From assembly GCA_964609975.1 (NCBI GenBank), contig CAZSTR010000004.1, forward strand, positions 4,304 through 68,303: a stretch of DNA of 64,000 bases, written 5' to 3'. Each line of letters begins with the position of its first letter. Positions within the stretch are counted from its first letter, which is position 1. The translations under genes and the position numbers were made by a program. This stretch comes from UBA5905 sp964609975. Lineage in GTDB: Bacteria > Bacillota > Clostridia > Oscillospirales > Acutalibacteraceae. This document shows, one piece after another, positions 41,807 through 50,907 of this stretch. Below the pieces are notes generated by a model, which did not search any database, was not told where the DNA came from, and saw only the letters and a list, made by a program, of their open reading frames with translations.

Positions 41807-43123
41807 TTATTCTGGTTCCGCCACAGTGTCAAACAGACCGGCAACCCCGGCCAGCTCCCGGTCCAGTGATTTGTTATACAACACCGTATACAGGCTGTCA
41901 TCCAGCCGAATTTTCTCGGTTTGGCCGGTGGCCATATCCTTGAGCTGGGCCACACCGGTCTTCAGCTCATCCTCGCCGACCACCACCGTATACCGGGCGC
42001 CCAGCTTGTCGGCATATTTCATCTGCGCCCGCAACGACCGGCCGACCGTGTCGCAGGCCACCGCCACACCGCCACGCCGCAAACGCGCGGTCAGCGCAAA
42101 GCAACGGGTGGCCGCCTCCGCGCCCATAGACACAAAATACAGCTCACAGCGCGGCGGCTCAGGGAAATGACAGCCCTGCGCCTCCATTACCATCAGCAGT
42201 CGCTCCAGCCCCATACCGAAGCCAAGCCCCGGCTGCGCCGGGCCGCCCAACTCCTGCACAAGCCCGTCATAGCGGCCACCGCCGGCCACCACAAGCCCGT
42301 CCGCCGACACAAGCTCAAACACAGTGCGGGTATAATAATCCAGCCCTCGCACAATCTGCGGATTCACCGTATAGGCGATTTCGGCTGCATCCAGACAGCT
42401 TTTCACCGCCTCGAAATGCTCCGCACATTCCTCGCAGAGATAGTCCAGCATCACCGGCGCATCGGCGGCCAGCTTATGGCAGACCGGCGATTTGCAATCC
42501 AAAATGCGCATGGGGTTGCGCTCCAGCCGGCCAAGGCAGGTTTCGCACAGCTCCGCCCGATGGCTTTCGAAATAAGCGCGTAGCGCCTCCTGATATTTGG
42601 CGCGGCAGGTGGGACAGCCGATAGAATTGATTTGCAAGGAAATATCCTTCAGCCCCAGGCTTTCCAGCACCGTCATCGCCAGTGAAATCGTTTCCGCGTC
42701 CGCCTGCGGCGCCGCCGCGCCGAAGCATTCCACGCCGAACTGATGAAATTCCCGATAGCGTCCCTTCTGGCTCTTTTCATAGCGATAGCAGGAGGTCACA
42801 TAGGACACCTTCGCCGGCAAAGCTCCGTTGAGCAGACCGTGCTCCAACACCGCCCGCGCCGCGCCAGCCGTCCCCTCCGGGCGCAGGGTCAGCGATCGGC
42901 CGCCCTTGTCCTCGAAGGTATACATTTCCTTTTGCACCACATCGGTGGTTTCCCCCACCGACCGCTGGAACAGATTCGTATGCTCAAAAACCGGCGTACG
43001 GATTTCGCGAAAACCGAAATCCTCCGCCACCGAGAGAGCCGTGCGCTCCACATATTGCCACCGATGGCTGTCCTCAGGCAAAACATCCTGTGTGCCCCGC
43101 GGCGCTTGTGTAATCAAATCCAT
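41807..43123 (-). CDS. hisS: Histidine--tRNA ligase
   Basis: A 438-residue class II synthetase. It opens APRGTQDVLP, with motif 1 region IRTPVFEHTNLFQRSVGE, motif 2 (YEKSQKGRYREFHQFGVE, about 115) and the histidine-specific VRGLDYYTRTVFEL (about 258); motif 3 GLGFGMGLERLLMVM follows and a C-terminal anticodon domain completes it. hisS heads the hisS-aspS pair; a terminator upstream separates it from mgsA. Confidence 0.98.
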   Translation of the reverse strand: MDLITQAPRGTQDVLPEDSHRWQYVERTALSVAEDFGFREIRTPVFEHTNLFQRSVGETTDVVQKEMYTFEDKGGRSLTLRPEGTAGAARAVLEHGLLNGALPAKVSYVTSCYRYEKSQKGRYREFHQFGVECFGAAAPQADAETISLAMTVLESLGLKDISLQINSIGCPTCRAKYQEALRAYFESHRAELCETCLGRLERNPMRILDCKSPVCHKLAADAPVMLDYLCEECAEHFEAVKSCLDAAEIAYTVNPQIVRGLDYYTRTVFELVSADGLVVAGGGRYDGLVQELGGPAQPGLGFGMGLERLLMVMEAQGCHFPEPPRCELYFVSMGAEAATRCFALTARLRRGGVAVACDTVGRSLRAQMKYADKLGARYTVVVGEDELKTGVAQLKDMATGQTEKIRLDDSLYTVLYNKSLDRELAGVAGLFDTVAEPE

Positions 43124-43161
43124 GTCTTTTCTCCTGTCTATGTCAGAGCTTTTCGTTTCTA

Positions 43162-43193
43162 CGCAGAAAAGGGCGCACCGATACCGTGCGCCC
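43162..43193 (-). terminator. Terminator of mgsA
   Basis: An 8-bp GC stem, 43171-43178 with 43186-43193, followed on the minus strand by TTTTCTGCG; short but GC-rich. Confidence 0.7.
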
Positions 43194-43203
43194 CTTCATC
43201 GCT

Positions 43204-43608
43204 TCAGTTGCCCGGATTGAGAATATTCCGCCAATCCAAATCGCCCCGTTCGAGTCCGTGAATCAGCACCTCGGCCGTGGCGATATTGGTCGCAAAGGGA
43301 ATCCCGCGAATGTCGCACAGCCGTAGCATATCAAAATCGTTCGGCTCGGTGGAATTCACCGCCATCGGATCCCGAAAAAAAAGAAGCAGGTCAATCTCGT
43401 TGCAGGAAATCCGGGCGGTAATCTGCTGGTCGCCCCCTTGAGAGCCGCTCATATACCGGGTAATGTTCAAGCCCGTGGCCTCGGTCACAAGCTTTCCGGT
43501 TGTGCCGGTTGCGCAAAGGTTATGCCGACTGAGAATTCCGCAATAGGCAATGCAAAACTGCACCATCAGCTCTTTTTTTGCATCGTGTGCGATTAAAGCA
43601 ATATTCAT
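43204..43608 (-). CDS. mgsA: Methylglyoxal synthase
   Basis: A 134-residue enzyme converting dihydroxyacetone phosphate to methylglyoxal, an overflow bypass of lower glycolysis. It begins NIALIAHDAKKEL, with the phosphate-binding ATGTTGKL (residues 33-40) and SGSQGGDQQI containing catalytic Asp60; the usual SGPLGGDQQI has an SQ in place of PL. The C-terminal TNIATAEVLI matches the family. The start is ATG 43608; an extension to 43668 would overlap minD. minD-mgsA adjacency is typical in clostridia. Confidence 0.95.
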   Translation of the reverse strand: MNIALIAHDAKKELMVQFCIAYCGILSRHNLCATGTTGKLVTEATGLNITRYMSGSQGGDQQITARISCNEIDLLLFFRDPMAVNSTEPNDFDMLRLCDIRGIPFATNIATAEVLIHGLERGDLDWRNILNPGN

Positions 43609-43636
43609 CAATTCCACCCTTTCAAAATACCGTTTT

Positions 43637-44377
43637 TTACATCTTTTCCAATCGGGCCAGCGGGACACTTTCCCCCAAATACCGGCGCGCGATATTCGCG
43701 AAGCACAGCGCTGCGTCGCAATCCGCCGGAAGCGGTCTGCCGTTCGCGTTGGCTACCGCCACCGCCTCATCCTCCGGGACGATGCCCAAAAGCTGAATTC
43801 CGGCCGTGTCAATAATTTCATCCACATCCGGCATGGAGCCATCCATCACCTTCGCCGGACGAAGCCGGTTGATAAGCAGGCGGGCCGCCACATGACGATC
43901 CTCCAACAGCCGGCCGATAATCTGGGCGTCTCGCGCACAAACCGTATCCGGCGTGGACACCACCAGCGCCCGGTCGGCGGCCGCCACCGCGGTCTCGAAG
44001 CCGCGTCCCATTCCGGCGGGGCAGTCAATCAAAACCTGATCATAATATTGCATAAGGCCCATGCATAGCTTGCGCATCTCGGCGGGAGAGCACATATCCT
44101 CCAGCCGCACCGGAGCCGGAAGCACAAACACATTCGGACAGACAGGCGACGGATAAATCGCCCGCACCGGCTCGCAGTTTCCCGCGAACACATCAGCCAA
44201 ATCATACATCGCGCTTCCACCGATGCCCAGCATCAGATCCAGGCTTCTCAGCCCGGCATCCGCATCCACCAGCAGCACCCGCCCGGCAGAGCGGGACAGG
44301 GCATATCCAAGACCGGCGGACACCGTCGACTTTCCGGCGCCTCCCTTTCCGGAGGTCACCACACAAATCTGCCCCAT
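43637..44377 (-). CDS. minD: Septum site-determining ATPase MinD
   Basis: A 246-residue deviant-Walker ATPase. GKGGAGKST at residues 10-18 has both the signature Lys11 and Lys16; VDADAGLRSLDLMLG follows at about 43 and LIDCPAGMGRGFETA gives the switch region. The family couples to MinC and a topological factor to keep FtsZ rings off the poles. The extreme C-terminus (ARRYLGESVPLARLEKM) is a plausible but weak amphipathic membrane helix. I choose ATG 44377. In the usual clostridial order minC lies just before minD after mrdA; here that interval holds only a terminator, so MinD has no visible partner. Confidence 0.9.
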   Translation of the reverse strand: MGQICVVTSGKGGAGKSTVSAGLGYALSRSAGRVLLVDADAGLRSLDLMLGIGGSAMYDLADVFAGNCEPVRAIYPSPVCPNVFVLPAPVRLEDMCSPAEMRKLCMGLMQYYDQVLIDCPAGMGRGFETAVAAADRALVVSTPDTVCARDAQIIGRLLEDRHVAARLLINRLRPAKVMDGSMPDVDEIIDTAGIQLLGIVPEDEAVAVANANGRPLPADCDAALCFANIARRYLGESVPLARLEKM

Positions 44378-44508
44378 ACTCCCACTCCATCTTTCAAGTC
44401 TATGCACCGCTTTTTAGTGTAGCACAAATTTTTCGAAAAGTAAAGACTAAAACCGCAGAAAAAGCGAGGAAGCGAGGAGAAAAGCGAAAAAAATGGGCGA
44501 AAACCAAA

Positions 44509-44539
44509 AACCGAAGCGGCCCGGTGGGCCGCTTCGGTT
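44509..44539 (-). terminator. Terminator of mrdA
   Basis: A perfect 14-bp stem, 44509-44522 with 44526-44539, then TTTTTGGTTTT on the minus strand; it separates mrdA from minD. Confidence 0.85.
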
Positions 44540-44540
44540 T

Positions 44541-46598
44541 TCAGGGGAGAAGCACACCGCTTTGGGTAGGCGCATCTCCAGTTTCTTTTTGGGAAAAATA
44601 GGCGTCCAGCACCTGGCGCGCCACATAAGAGGCGGCCGAGGAAGTACCGTTTTCCATCACCACCGCCAGAGCAATCTCCGGGTCATCCGCCGGCGCATAG
44701 GCAATGAAGGTTCCATGATCGGAGGCGTTTTTGACGCCGGTTTGGGCGGTACCGGTCTTACAGGCGATCGTGTAGGGCACGGCGCTGAAATATCCGGCCG
44801 CCGTGCCGGATTTTCCAACGGCGATCATGCCCTTTTTCACTGCAGCCATCGCCTCCTCACTCCATTCCACCGTCGCGGCTACCTCCGGCTCAATTGTTTC
44901 GTCCGCCGCGCTGTCGAAGCTGCGCAGAGAGCCGATGAAATGAGTCTTATAGCGGACGCCGCCGTTGGCAATCATCGACGCATAGGCAGCCAACTGAATG
45001 GGCGTATAGGAGCCCTTTTGGCCGATGGCCAGCTGCAAATAGTCGCCGGCCACCCAGGAGCTTCCAATGGATTGGAGATATTCCGGCGTTTGCTGAAGGC
45101 CGGTGGATTCGCCGATTTCCACTCCCGTGGCCTGACCGAAGCCATATCGGGTCAAATAGCTGAAAAGACTGCTCCCCATCAGCCGGCCAACCTCATAGAA
45201 ATAATAGTTACAGGATTTCTGCAACGCCGTCACCACATTGAGGTTTCCGTGATATCCCAGACAGTTTGGGGTATAGCTGGGGGCATAATAGGTATAGGCG
45301 CGCACGCAGTTGATGGTTGAGCCGGGGCGAATCACCCCTTCGGTGAGGGCGGCTAGCGCTACACCGGGCTTGAAGGTGGAGCCGCAGGGATAGGCGCCAT
45401 ACAGTGCCCGATTGAACAGCGGCTTGTCTGGGTCGGACACTAGGTCGGTATAATTCTCCGAATAGGTGGTCAAATCATAGCTTGGCCAGGAGGCGCACAC
45501 CTTCACGCCGCCGGTTTTCACATCCAGCATCACCACCGCGCCGCTTTTGATATCCTTTCCCTTTCCCGTAGCCGCCGTGGCGCGCATCTGCTGAATTTTT
45601 TCATCCAGCACATCCTGCGCTGTCTGCTGAAGTCGGGAATCAATGGTCAAAATCACGGTTTTTCCGGGCACAGGTGAAACCATCTCCGTCTTGGAAATCA
45701 CCGTTCCGGAGGAAGTTTTGGTCAAAATCCGTTTTCCGGCGGTGCCCCGCAGCTCCGCCTCCGCGGCGCTTTCGATGCCGCTTTTTCCCACCGTGTCGTT
45801 GAAGGAATAGCCCTTTTCCTTCAACTCCGCATATTCCTCCGCATAAATCGGGCCGACCGAGCCGATGATATGGCAGGCAGTGGTGCCGCCCACATATTGG
45901 CGCACCGCTACCGTCTCCACATCCACGCCGGGATACTGCTCGTTGTTTTCCAACAGCTTATACATGGTTTCTTCGGAAATGTCGCTGGCAAAGGTATAGG
46001 GCGTGGATACGCCGAAGCCGGCCGCGGTCATGGCATAGCGAATTCCCGCCAGCTGGCGTTGCTCCGTCTGGGTATAAGCGTCCAGACCGTATTCCTCCAC
46101 CATTTGGGTCATGCAGTTTTCCGCCGTCGCATAAGACGCCATGTGCAAATAGCTTTTCATGCGCGCCACGCCGCTCTCCCGCCCCTCCAAAAAGGTATAG
46201 GGCGCCGTCTGGGAAACGGGCATGGAGTCGCTCCATTCCTCTCCCTGCTGTTGCATCAGCTTCACCAGCGACAACAGGCAATCGTTGGTCTTCTTCAGCC
46301 CTTCCTCGTCCTTGCCGTGGGGAAAGAAGTTATAATCCAGCACCACCGCATAGCTGGTGCGGTTGGACACCAGCGGAATTTGGTTGCAATCGAGAATTTC
46401 GCCGCGGGAGGCGGCGATGGAAATGGTGGTTTTCGTGCTCGCCTCCACCAGAGAAGCATAGCAGTCGCCTTCCACAATCTGCACATAAAACAGGCGCACG
46501 GAATACACGCCGAATATCACCGCCACCGTCGCCAACAGCGCAATCACCCGGCGCCAGCTCAAGCTCCCGTTCTGTCGGGGAGAACGCAGCATATCCAT
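44541..46598 (-). CDS. mrdA: Penicillin-binding protein 2 (elongasome transpeptidase)
   Basis: A 685-residue class B PBP. One membrane helix (about residues 17-38) leads to the dimerisation domain and the transpeptidase, whose triad is all present: S-T-F-K in YPCGSTFKPG (about 405), S-C-N in KSCNYYF (about 460) and K-T-G in CKTGTAQTG (about 610). It cross-links peptidoglycan in the Rod complex. It follows mreD by 22 bases. The string mreB-mreC-mreD-mrdA is the classical cell-shape operon. Confidence 0.95.
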   Translation of the reverse strand: MDMLRSPRQNGSLSWRRVIALLATVAVIFGVYSVRLFYVQIVEGDCYASLVEASTKTTISIAASRGEILDCNQIPLVSNRTSYAVVLDYNFFPHGKDEEGLKKTNDCLLSLVKLMQQQGEEWSDSMPVSQTAPYTFLEGRESGVARMKSYLHMASYATAENCMTQMVEEYGLDAYTQTEQRQLAGIRYAMTAAGFGVSTPYTFASDISEETMYKLLENNEQYPGVDVETVAVRQYVGGTTACHIIGSVGPIYAEEYAELKEKGYSFNDTVGKSGIESAAEAELRGTAGKRILTKTSSGTVISKTEMVSPVPGKTVILTIDSRLQQTAQDVLDEKIQQMRATAATGKGKDIKSGAVVMLDVKTGGVKVCASWPSYDLTTYSENYTDLVSDPDKPLFNRALYGAYPCGSTFKPGVALAALTEGVIRPGSTINCVRAYTYYAPSYTPNCLGYHGNLNVVTALQKSCNYYFYEVGRLMGSSLFSYLTRYGFGQATGVEIGESTGLQQTPEYLQSIGSSWVAGDYLQLAIGQKGSYTPIQLAAYASMIANGGVRYKTHFIGSLRSFDSAADETIEPEVAATVEWSEEAMAAVKKGMIAVGKSGTAAGYFSAVPYTIACKTGTAQTGVKNASDHGTFIAYAPADDPEIALAVVMENGTSSAASYVARQVLDAYFSQKETGDAPTQSGVLLP

Positions 46599-46620
46599 GC
46601 CCCCTTTTCAAAAAAATCCG

Positions 46621-47163
46621 TCAATCCCGCGCCCGGCGGCGAGTCCACCGCGCCAGGCCGCGCACCACCCAATACATCAGCGGCGTCAGCACAACCGTAT
46701 ACAGACAATTCGACAAAAACACCCGCCAAAGCACCGTTACAGTCTGCTCCTTCCAAAACAGCACATAGCAAAACAGCCATTCCAGCAACGCCTGGGTCAG
46801 CGTGGCCCCCGCGCACAGAAGCACCGCCGACAGAAAATTCGCCCGCAACAGCCATTCCACCAACAGTCCGGCGGCCAGCCCGATAAGCATCAGCACAAGC
46901 GCGTCAAAGCCGAACAGGCGAAAGGAATAAATCCCCCACAGCAGACCGGCCAGAGCGCCAATCATCGCACCCAACTGTGCCCCCTCGCAAAGAGCCACAC
47001 AGGTCACAAACAGCACCAGCGGAACCGGTCGCGCCCCCCACAGAGTGGGAAAAAAATGGGGCGCCGATTGCAACAGAAGCACGCAAAGCGCCCCCAGCCC
47101 ATACGCAAGCCACGCAGCATAGCTTTTGTGACGAAAGAGACCGGACAACCGTTTATTTTTCAT
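46621..47163 (-). CDS. mreD: Rod shape-determining protein MreD
   Basis: A 180-residue polytopic protein with five predicted helices and the family features GALAGLLWGIYSFRLFGFDALVLM-type core (about residues 66-90). Sequence conservation in MreD is low; identity rests on size, topology and position between mreC and mrdA. It overlaps mreC by 11 bases, so the two are translationally coupled. It links MreC and the cytoskeleton to PBP2 and RodA in the membrane. Confidence 0.88.
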   Translation of the reverse strand: MKNKRLSGLFRHKSYAAWLAYGLGALCVLLLQSAPHFFPTLWGARPVPLVLFVTCVALCEGAQLGAMIGALAGLLWGIYSFRLFGFDALVLMLIGLAAGLLVEWLLRANFLSAVLLCAGATLTQALLEWLFCYVLFWKEQTVTVLWRVFLSNCLYTVVLTPLMYWVVRGLARWTRRRARD

Positions 47164-48019
47164 TTTTGCCCTCCGCCTGCTGTCCGTCGAAGGAGGTGAT
47201 GACCATTACCTGCTTCACTTCATATAACGACGCAAAGGGCTTCACGGTGGCGTCCAGCGTCATGCCGTCGGCGGCGCCGGTCACCGACTCCACCGTTCCA
47301 ATCAGCAATCCGCCGGGATATACCCCGCCGATGCCGGAGGTCACCACATAGTCGCCGATGGCCGCGCCAGAGGAACGTTCCAGCGCGGTCATGCGCAATC
47401 GCCCGCTCCGGCTTTCCGCGACGGTGCTTCCCGCCGTATAGGCCGTGTCGCCGGTGCGGCTGATTTGCACCGCTACCTTGTTCGTGGGGTCAAAAACCGT
47501 GCGCACCTTGGCATAGGTCAGCCCCACCTCGTCCACGACGCCCACAAGAGAGCCGTCGGTGGTCACCACCGGGTCGTTCACCGACACACCGGCGTTCTGC
47601 CCGGCGGAGATGGTGAAGTTTCCATACACCTCCGACGGGTCCCGGCCAATGACCCGGCCGGTGGCGAAGGTATAGTCCGAATGTTCCTCATGCAGACCCA
47701 AAATCTCGCTATACCATTCGTTTTTTTGCTTCAGCTCGTCATAGTCCACCATCTGCTGACGCAGAGCGGTCACCTCCTGACGGAGCTGTTCCACCTCCGC
47801 CGACAGCGCGCCGCTTCCGGTGAGCCGGCCGAAAAGCCCGGACACCCCATCGGAAACATAGGACGCAAAGCTTTGAAGCGGCGTCACCACAGCCCCGGCG
47901 ATGGTCGCCGGGAGGGTCGCCAGACCGCCGGAGGAGGCGCTGTATATCATCATGCCGATCAGCAACAGCGCCAACAGCCCCGCCACCTTGGCAAAAAAGC
48001 TTTTGAAAAAGTTTTTCAC
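47153..48019 (-). CDS. mreC: Rod shape-determining protein MreC
   Basis: A 288-residue protein with a cytoplasmic basic start, a single helix (about residues 12-30), a coiled coil (SAEVEQLRQEVTALRQQMVDYDELKQKNEWY, partly shown by its heptads, about 72-105) and the two-lobed beta-barrel core (ATGRVIGRDPSEVYGNFTIS, VVTTDGSLVGVVDEVG, GDYVVTSGIGGVYPGGLLIG). MreC scaffolds PBP2 activation outside the membrane. It lies 92 bases after mreB, with a hairpin in the gap. Confidence 0.95.
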   Translation of the reverse strand: MKNFFKSFFAKVAGLLALLLIGMMIYSASSGGLATLPATIAGAVVTPLQSFASYVSDGVSGLFGRLTGSGALSAEVEQLRQEVTALRQQMVDYDELKQKNEWYSEILGLHEEHSDYTFATGRVIGRDPSEVYGNFTISAGQNAGVSVNDPVVTTDGSLVGVVDEVGLTYAKVRTVFDPTNKVAVQISRTGDTAYTAGSTVAESRSGRLRMTALERSSGAAIGDYVVTSGIGGVYPGGLLIGTVESVTGAADGMTLDATVKPFASLYEVKQVMVITSFDGQQAEGKNEK

Positions 48020-48066
48020 CCGCTTCGCATCCTTTTCTTCCGAAATTTTGTCCCATTACCGGAAAA

Positions 48067-48098
48067 GGCCGCCGATATGCCCTGCATGACCGGCGGCC
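48067..48098 (-). terminator. Hairpin between mreB and mreC (possible attenuator)
   Basis: A 7-bp all-GC stem, 48067-48073 with 48092-48098, then TTTTCC on the minus strand. It could partially terminate after mreB and lower mreCD-mrdA expression. Confidence 0.5.
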
Positions 48099-48111
48099 CG
48101 ATGTTCCGTTT

Positions 48112-49119
48112 TTATCGATGATTGGAGCGGAAGTTGCTCACCATGCCGAGATCCAGGCATTTTCCGGTTCCGTTGGCCACGCAATCCAGCGGGTCCTCAG
48201 CCACATGCACGATCATCCCAGTTTCCCGGTTGATGAGCATATCCAGCCCGCGCAGTAGCGCTCCACCGCCGGTCAGCATGATACCGTTGTCGATGATATC
48301 CGCGCTCAGCTCCGGAGGCGTGCGCTCCAGCGTGGATTTGATAGCGTCCACAATGGCGCCCACCGGCTCGGACAGAGCCTCCCGCACCTCCTCGGCGCTG
48401 ATGACGATGTTCTTCGGCAGGCCATCCACCAGGTTGCGCCCCTTCACATCCATCGTCCCCTCATTTTCATAGGGGAAGGCGCTTCCGATGAGAATTTTCA
48501 AATCCTCCGCGGTGCGCTCGCCGATGAGCAGGTTGTATTTCTTTTTTACATAGGAAATGATGGCCTCATCAAAATCGTCGCCGGCGATGCGCACCGACTG
48601 GGCCGTCACGATGTCACCCAGGGAGATCACCGCCACCTCAGAGGTGCCACCGCCGATGTCCACCACCATACAGCCGGCCGCCTCCTCGACACGCAGTCCG
48701 GCGCCGATGGCGGCCGCCATCGGCTCCTCGATAAGCTCCACCTCTCGCGCACCGGCGGCACGGGCGGACTCATCCACCGCCCGACGCTCCACCTCGGTCA
48801 CGCCGGAGGGAATACACACAATCAAGCGGGGACGGTTCAGAAAGGTCGATTTCAGCGCCCGTTTGATGAAATAACGCAGCATTTCGGAGGTCACATCGAA
48901 GTCCGCAATCACGCCATCCTTCAGCGGACGCACTGCGGTAATGGAGCCGGGGGTGCGGCCGATCATATCCTTCGCCTCACTGCCCACAGCCAAAACCTCT
49001 TCTTTTTTCACATCTACGGCCACCACAGAGGGCTCCCGCATAACGATTCCTTTTCCCCGCATATATACCAGCGTGTTCGCCGTGCCCAGGTCAATGCCAA
49101 TATCCCGATTAAAGAACAT
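48112..49119 (-). CDS. mreB: Rod shape-determining actin-like protein MreB
   Basis: A 335-residue actin homologue that forms membrane filaments guiding wall synthesis. Phosphate 1 motif DIGIDLGTANTLVYMRGKG begins at residue 5; connect 1 and phosphate 2 (GCMVVDIGGGTSEVAVISLG, about 160), and the adenosine loop NGIMLTGGGALLRGL (about 285) are complete. AAAGGAG precedes ATG 49119. A TTGCGG-17-TATAAT promoter lies about 65 bases upstream, so it heads the mre operon, with maf and dusB behind a separate upstream unit. Confidence 0.97.
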   Translation of the reverse strand: MFFNRDIGIDLGTANTLVYMRGKGIVMREPSVVAVDVKKEEVLAVGSEAKDMIGRTPGSITAVRPLKDGVIADFDVTSEMLRYFIKRALKSTFLNRPRLIVCIPSGVTEVERRAVDESARAAGAREVELIEEPMAAAIGAGLRVEEAAGCMVVDIGGGTSEVAVISLGDIVTAQSVRIAGDDFDEAIISYVKKKYNLLIGERTAEDLKILIGSAFPYENEGTMDVKGRNLVDGLPKNIVISAEEVREALSEPVGAIVDAIKSTLERTPPELSADIIDNGIMLTGGGALLRGLDMLINRETGMIVHVAEDPLDCVANGTGKCLDLGMVSNFRSNHR

Positions 49120-49184
49120 AGCCGTTCATCCTTTCTCCTTCAAAAAATCCTCTGGCAATAAAAGTCTGTACCAACTTCCAATTT

Positions 49185-49213
49185 ATTATATACCCGATGA
49201 AAAAAAACCGCAA
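49185..49213 (-). promoter_or_regulatory. Predicted promoter of the mre operon
   Basis: Minus strand: -35 TTGCGG at 49208-49213, 17-base spacer with a T8 run, consensus -10 TATAAT at 49185-49190. Confidence 0.72.
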
Positions 49214-49230
49214 TATCAAAATACAAATTT

Positions 49231-49821
49231 TTACAGAAAATTCGTATTCCGAACAAAATTCGACAGCGCCCGCACCAGACGACCGCCCGGAAGCCCCATC
49301 ACTGTATAAAAGTCCCCCTCAATTTTCTGCACAAAGCGCAAGCCGCGCCCCTGTATTCCATAGGCACCCGCCTTGTCCATCGGCTCGCCGGTGGCCACAT
49401 AATCCCGCGCCTCCTCCGGCGTCATGGAGAAAAAGCGCACACGAGTGCAATCGGTGAAGCCCTCCGCCTTTTGCACCACACCGGCGGCGTCCATCACCGT
49501 CAGCCACACGCCGGTCATCACCGTGTGCTCCCGTTCCTGCAGGGAAAGCAGCATTTCCACCGCCTCCTCCGGCGAGTGGGGCTTTCCCAGTGCGCGGCCA
49601 TCCAGCACCACCATCGTATCGGCGCCTAGCGTCACCCGTCCCGGAAAACGCGGCGCCACCTGCTCCGCCTTACAGCGCGCCAGCGCCTGCACCCTCTGCT
49701 CCGGCACCAGACCCGCGGGCGCCTGTTCATCCGCCGCCGGACAAACGCAAAAGGGAATCCCCGCCAGCGTCAGAATTTCCTGACGCCGGGGAGAGGCCGA
49801 GGCCAACACAATCTCCGTCAT
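49231..49821 (-). CDS. maf: Maf family nucleotide pyrophosphatase
   Basis: A 196-residue Maf/YhdE protein that hydrolyses non-canonical or dTTP/UTP-type nucleotides and is linked to septum inhibition. It opens IVLASASPRRQEIL (residues 4-17), has the catalytic TLGADTMVVLDG (about 66-77) and GEPMDKAGAYGIQG (about 150-163). The start is ATG 49821, overlapping the dusB stop by four bases; an in-frame extension to 49941 lies inside dusB. Maf next to mreB is the usual Firmicute order. Confidence 0.95.
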   Translation of the reverse strand: MTEIVLASASPRRQEILTLAGIPFCVCPAADEQAPAGLVPEQRVQALARCKAEQVAPRFPGRVTLGADTMVVLDGRALGKPHSPEEAVEMLLSLQEREHTVMTGVWLTVMDAAGVVQKAEGFTDCTRVRFFSMTPEEARDYVATGEPMDKAGAYGIQGRGLRFVQKIEGDFYTVMGLPGGRLVRALSNFVRNTNFL

Positions 49822-50792
49822 TCCGCTTTCTCCTCCGCTTCGATCACCGCCAGACAAAAGGCAGCCAAATCGGCCATCGTGCGCAGCTCGCCGGCCTGCC
49901 GCCGCAGTCCGGCCGCCCCCTTCATCCCAGTGGTATACCATGCGGCGTGCTTGCGCGCCTGCAGCAGAGCCACATATTCACCCTTTTGCTCCACCATGCC
50001 CTGCACCTGCCGCATCAAAAGCTCCATGCGCCGGGCGGCCGGTGGCTCCGGCAAAAGGCGCCCTTCTTCCAGGTAAGCATTGATCTGGGAAAAAATCCAG
50101 GGGCGCCCCAGCGCTCCCCGCCCCACCAGAATATGGTCACAGCCGGTCTGCTCATACAGCGCCGCCGCCGAGCGGGCGTCGGTCACATCGCCGTTTCCGA
50201 GAACGGGGATGCGCACCGCCCGCTTCACCTGACGGATGATATCCCAATCCACCGGAGGCGCATACATCTGGTCGCGGGTGCGTCCATGCACCGTCACCGC
50301 GTCCGCACCTCCGGCCTCACAGGCTAGCGCCACCTCCACCGCATTCACCCGATCCCGATCGAAGCCCTTGCGGATTTTCACCGTCACCGGCACATCCACC
50401 GCCACCTTCACCGCCTGCACCAGGCGGCGACACAGCTCCGGCTCCTTCATCAGCGCGCTTCCGCAATGGTTTCCCACGATTTTCGGCGCAGGACAGCCCA
50501 TGTTGATATCAATCCAATCCGGGGCATAGCGCAATGACAGCCGCGCCGCCTCGGCCATCACCGCCGGATCGTCCCCGAACAGCTGAACCGCCGTCGGCCG
50601 CCCCTCCGCCTCCAGCGCCAAAAGTGCGTCGCTTTTTCGATCGCCATAGGTCAGCCCCTTGGCGCTGACCATCTCCCCCACTGTGAAGGAGGCACCGAAA
50701 TCCCGGCAAAGACGCCGAAAGGCGGCATCGGTCACGCCCGCCATGGGCGCCAGACCGGCGAAGCCTTCAATTTCTTTGTTTCCGATTTTCAA
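49818..50792 (-). CDS. dusB: tRNA-dihydrouridine synthase (DusB-like)
   Basis: A 324-residue FMN enzyme that reduces uridines in the tRNA D-loop. The TIM barrel starts GLAPMAGVTDAAFRRLCRDFG (about residues 13-33), with the INMGCPAPKIVGNHCGSAL active-site loop holding the catalytic Cys (about 97-115), HGRTRDQMY (about 168) and VLGNGDVTDARSA and GRGALGRPWIF for FMN phosphate. It overlaps maf by four bases. It is the first gene of this part of the minus-strand block and is divergent from the YitT-family gene. Confidence 0.96.
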   Translation of the reverse strand: MKIGNKEIEGFAGLAPMAGVTDAAFRRLCRDFGASFTVGEMVSAKGLTYGDRKSDALLALEAEGRPTAVQLFGDDPAVMAEAARLSLRYAPDWIDINMGCPAPKIVGNHCGSALMKEPELCRRLVQAVKVAVDVPVTVKIRKGFDRDRVNAVEVALACEAGGADAVTVHGRTRDQMYAPPVDWDIIRQVKRAVRIPVLGNGDVTDARSAAALYEQTGCDHILVGRGALGRPWIFSQINAYLEEGRLLPEPPAARRMELLMRQVQGMVEQKGEYVALLQARKHAAWYTTGMKGAAGLRRQAGELRTMADLAAFCLAVIEAEEKAE

Positions 50793-50842
50793 TTTCTCTC
50801 ATCCGTTTCAAAAAATCTCCCCCGCCGAGGCGTTTTTTGGGG

Positions 50843-50870
50843 TTGCATTTGCCCGAAAGCGTGGTATACT
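50843..50870 (+). promoter_or_regulatory. Predicted promoter of the YitT-family gene
   Basis: -35 TTGCAT at 50843-50848, 16-base spacer, -10 TATACT at 50865-50870, 37 bases before the start. Confidence 0.7.
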
Positions 50871-50907
50871 GAGTTCATAAACAAGCAAAAATCGCGAGGT
50901 GAAATCT

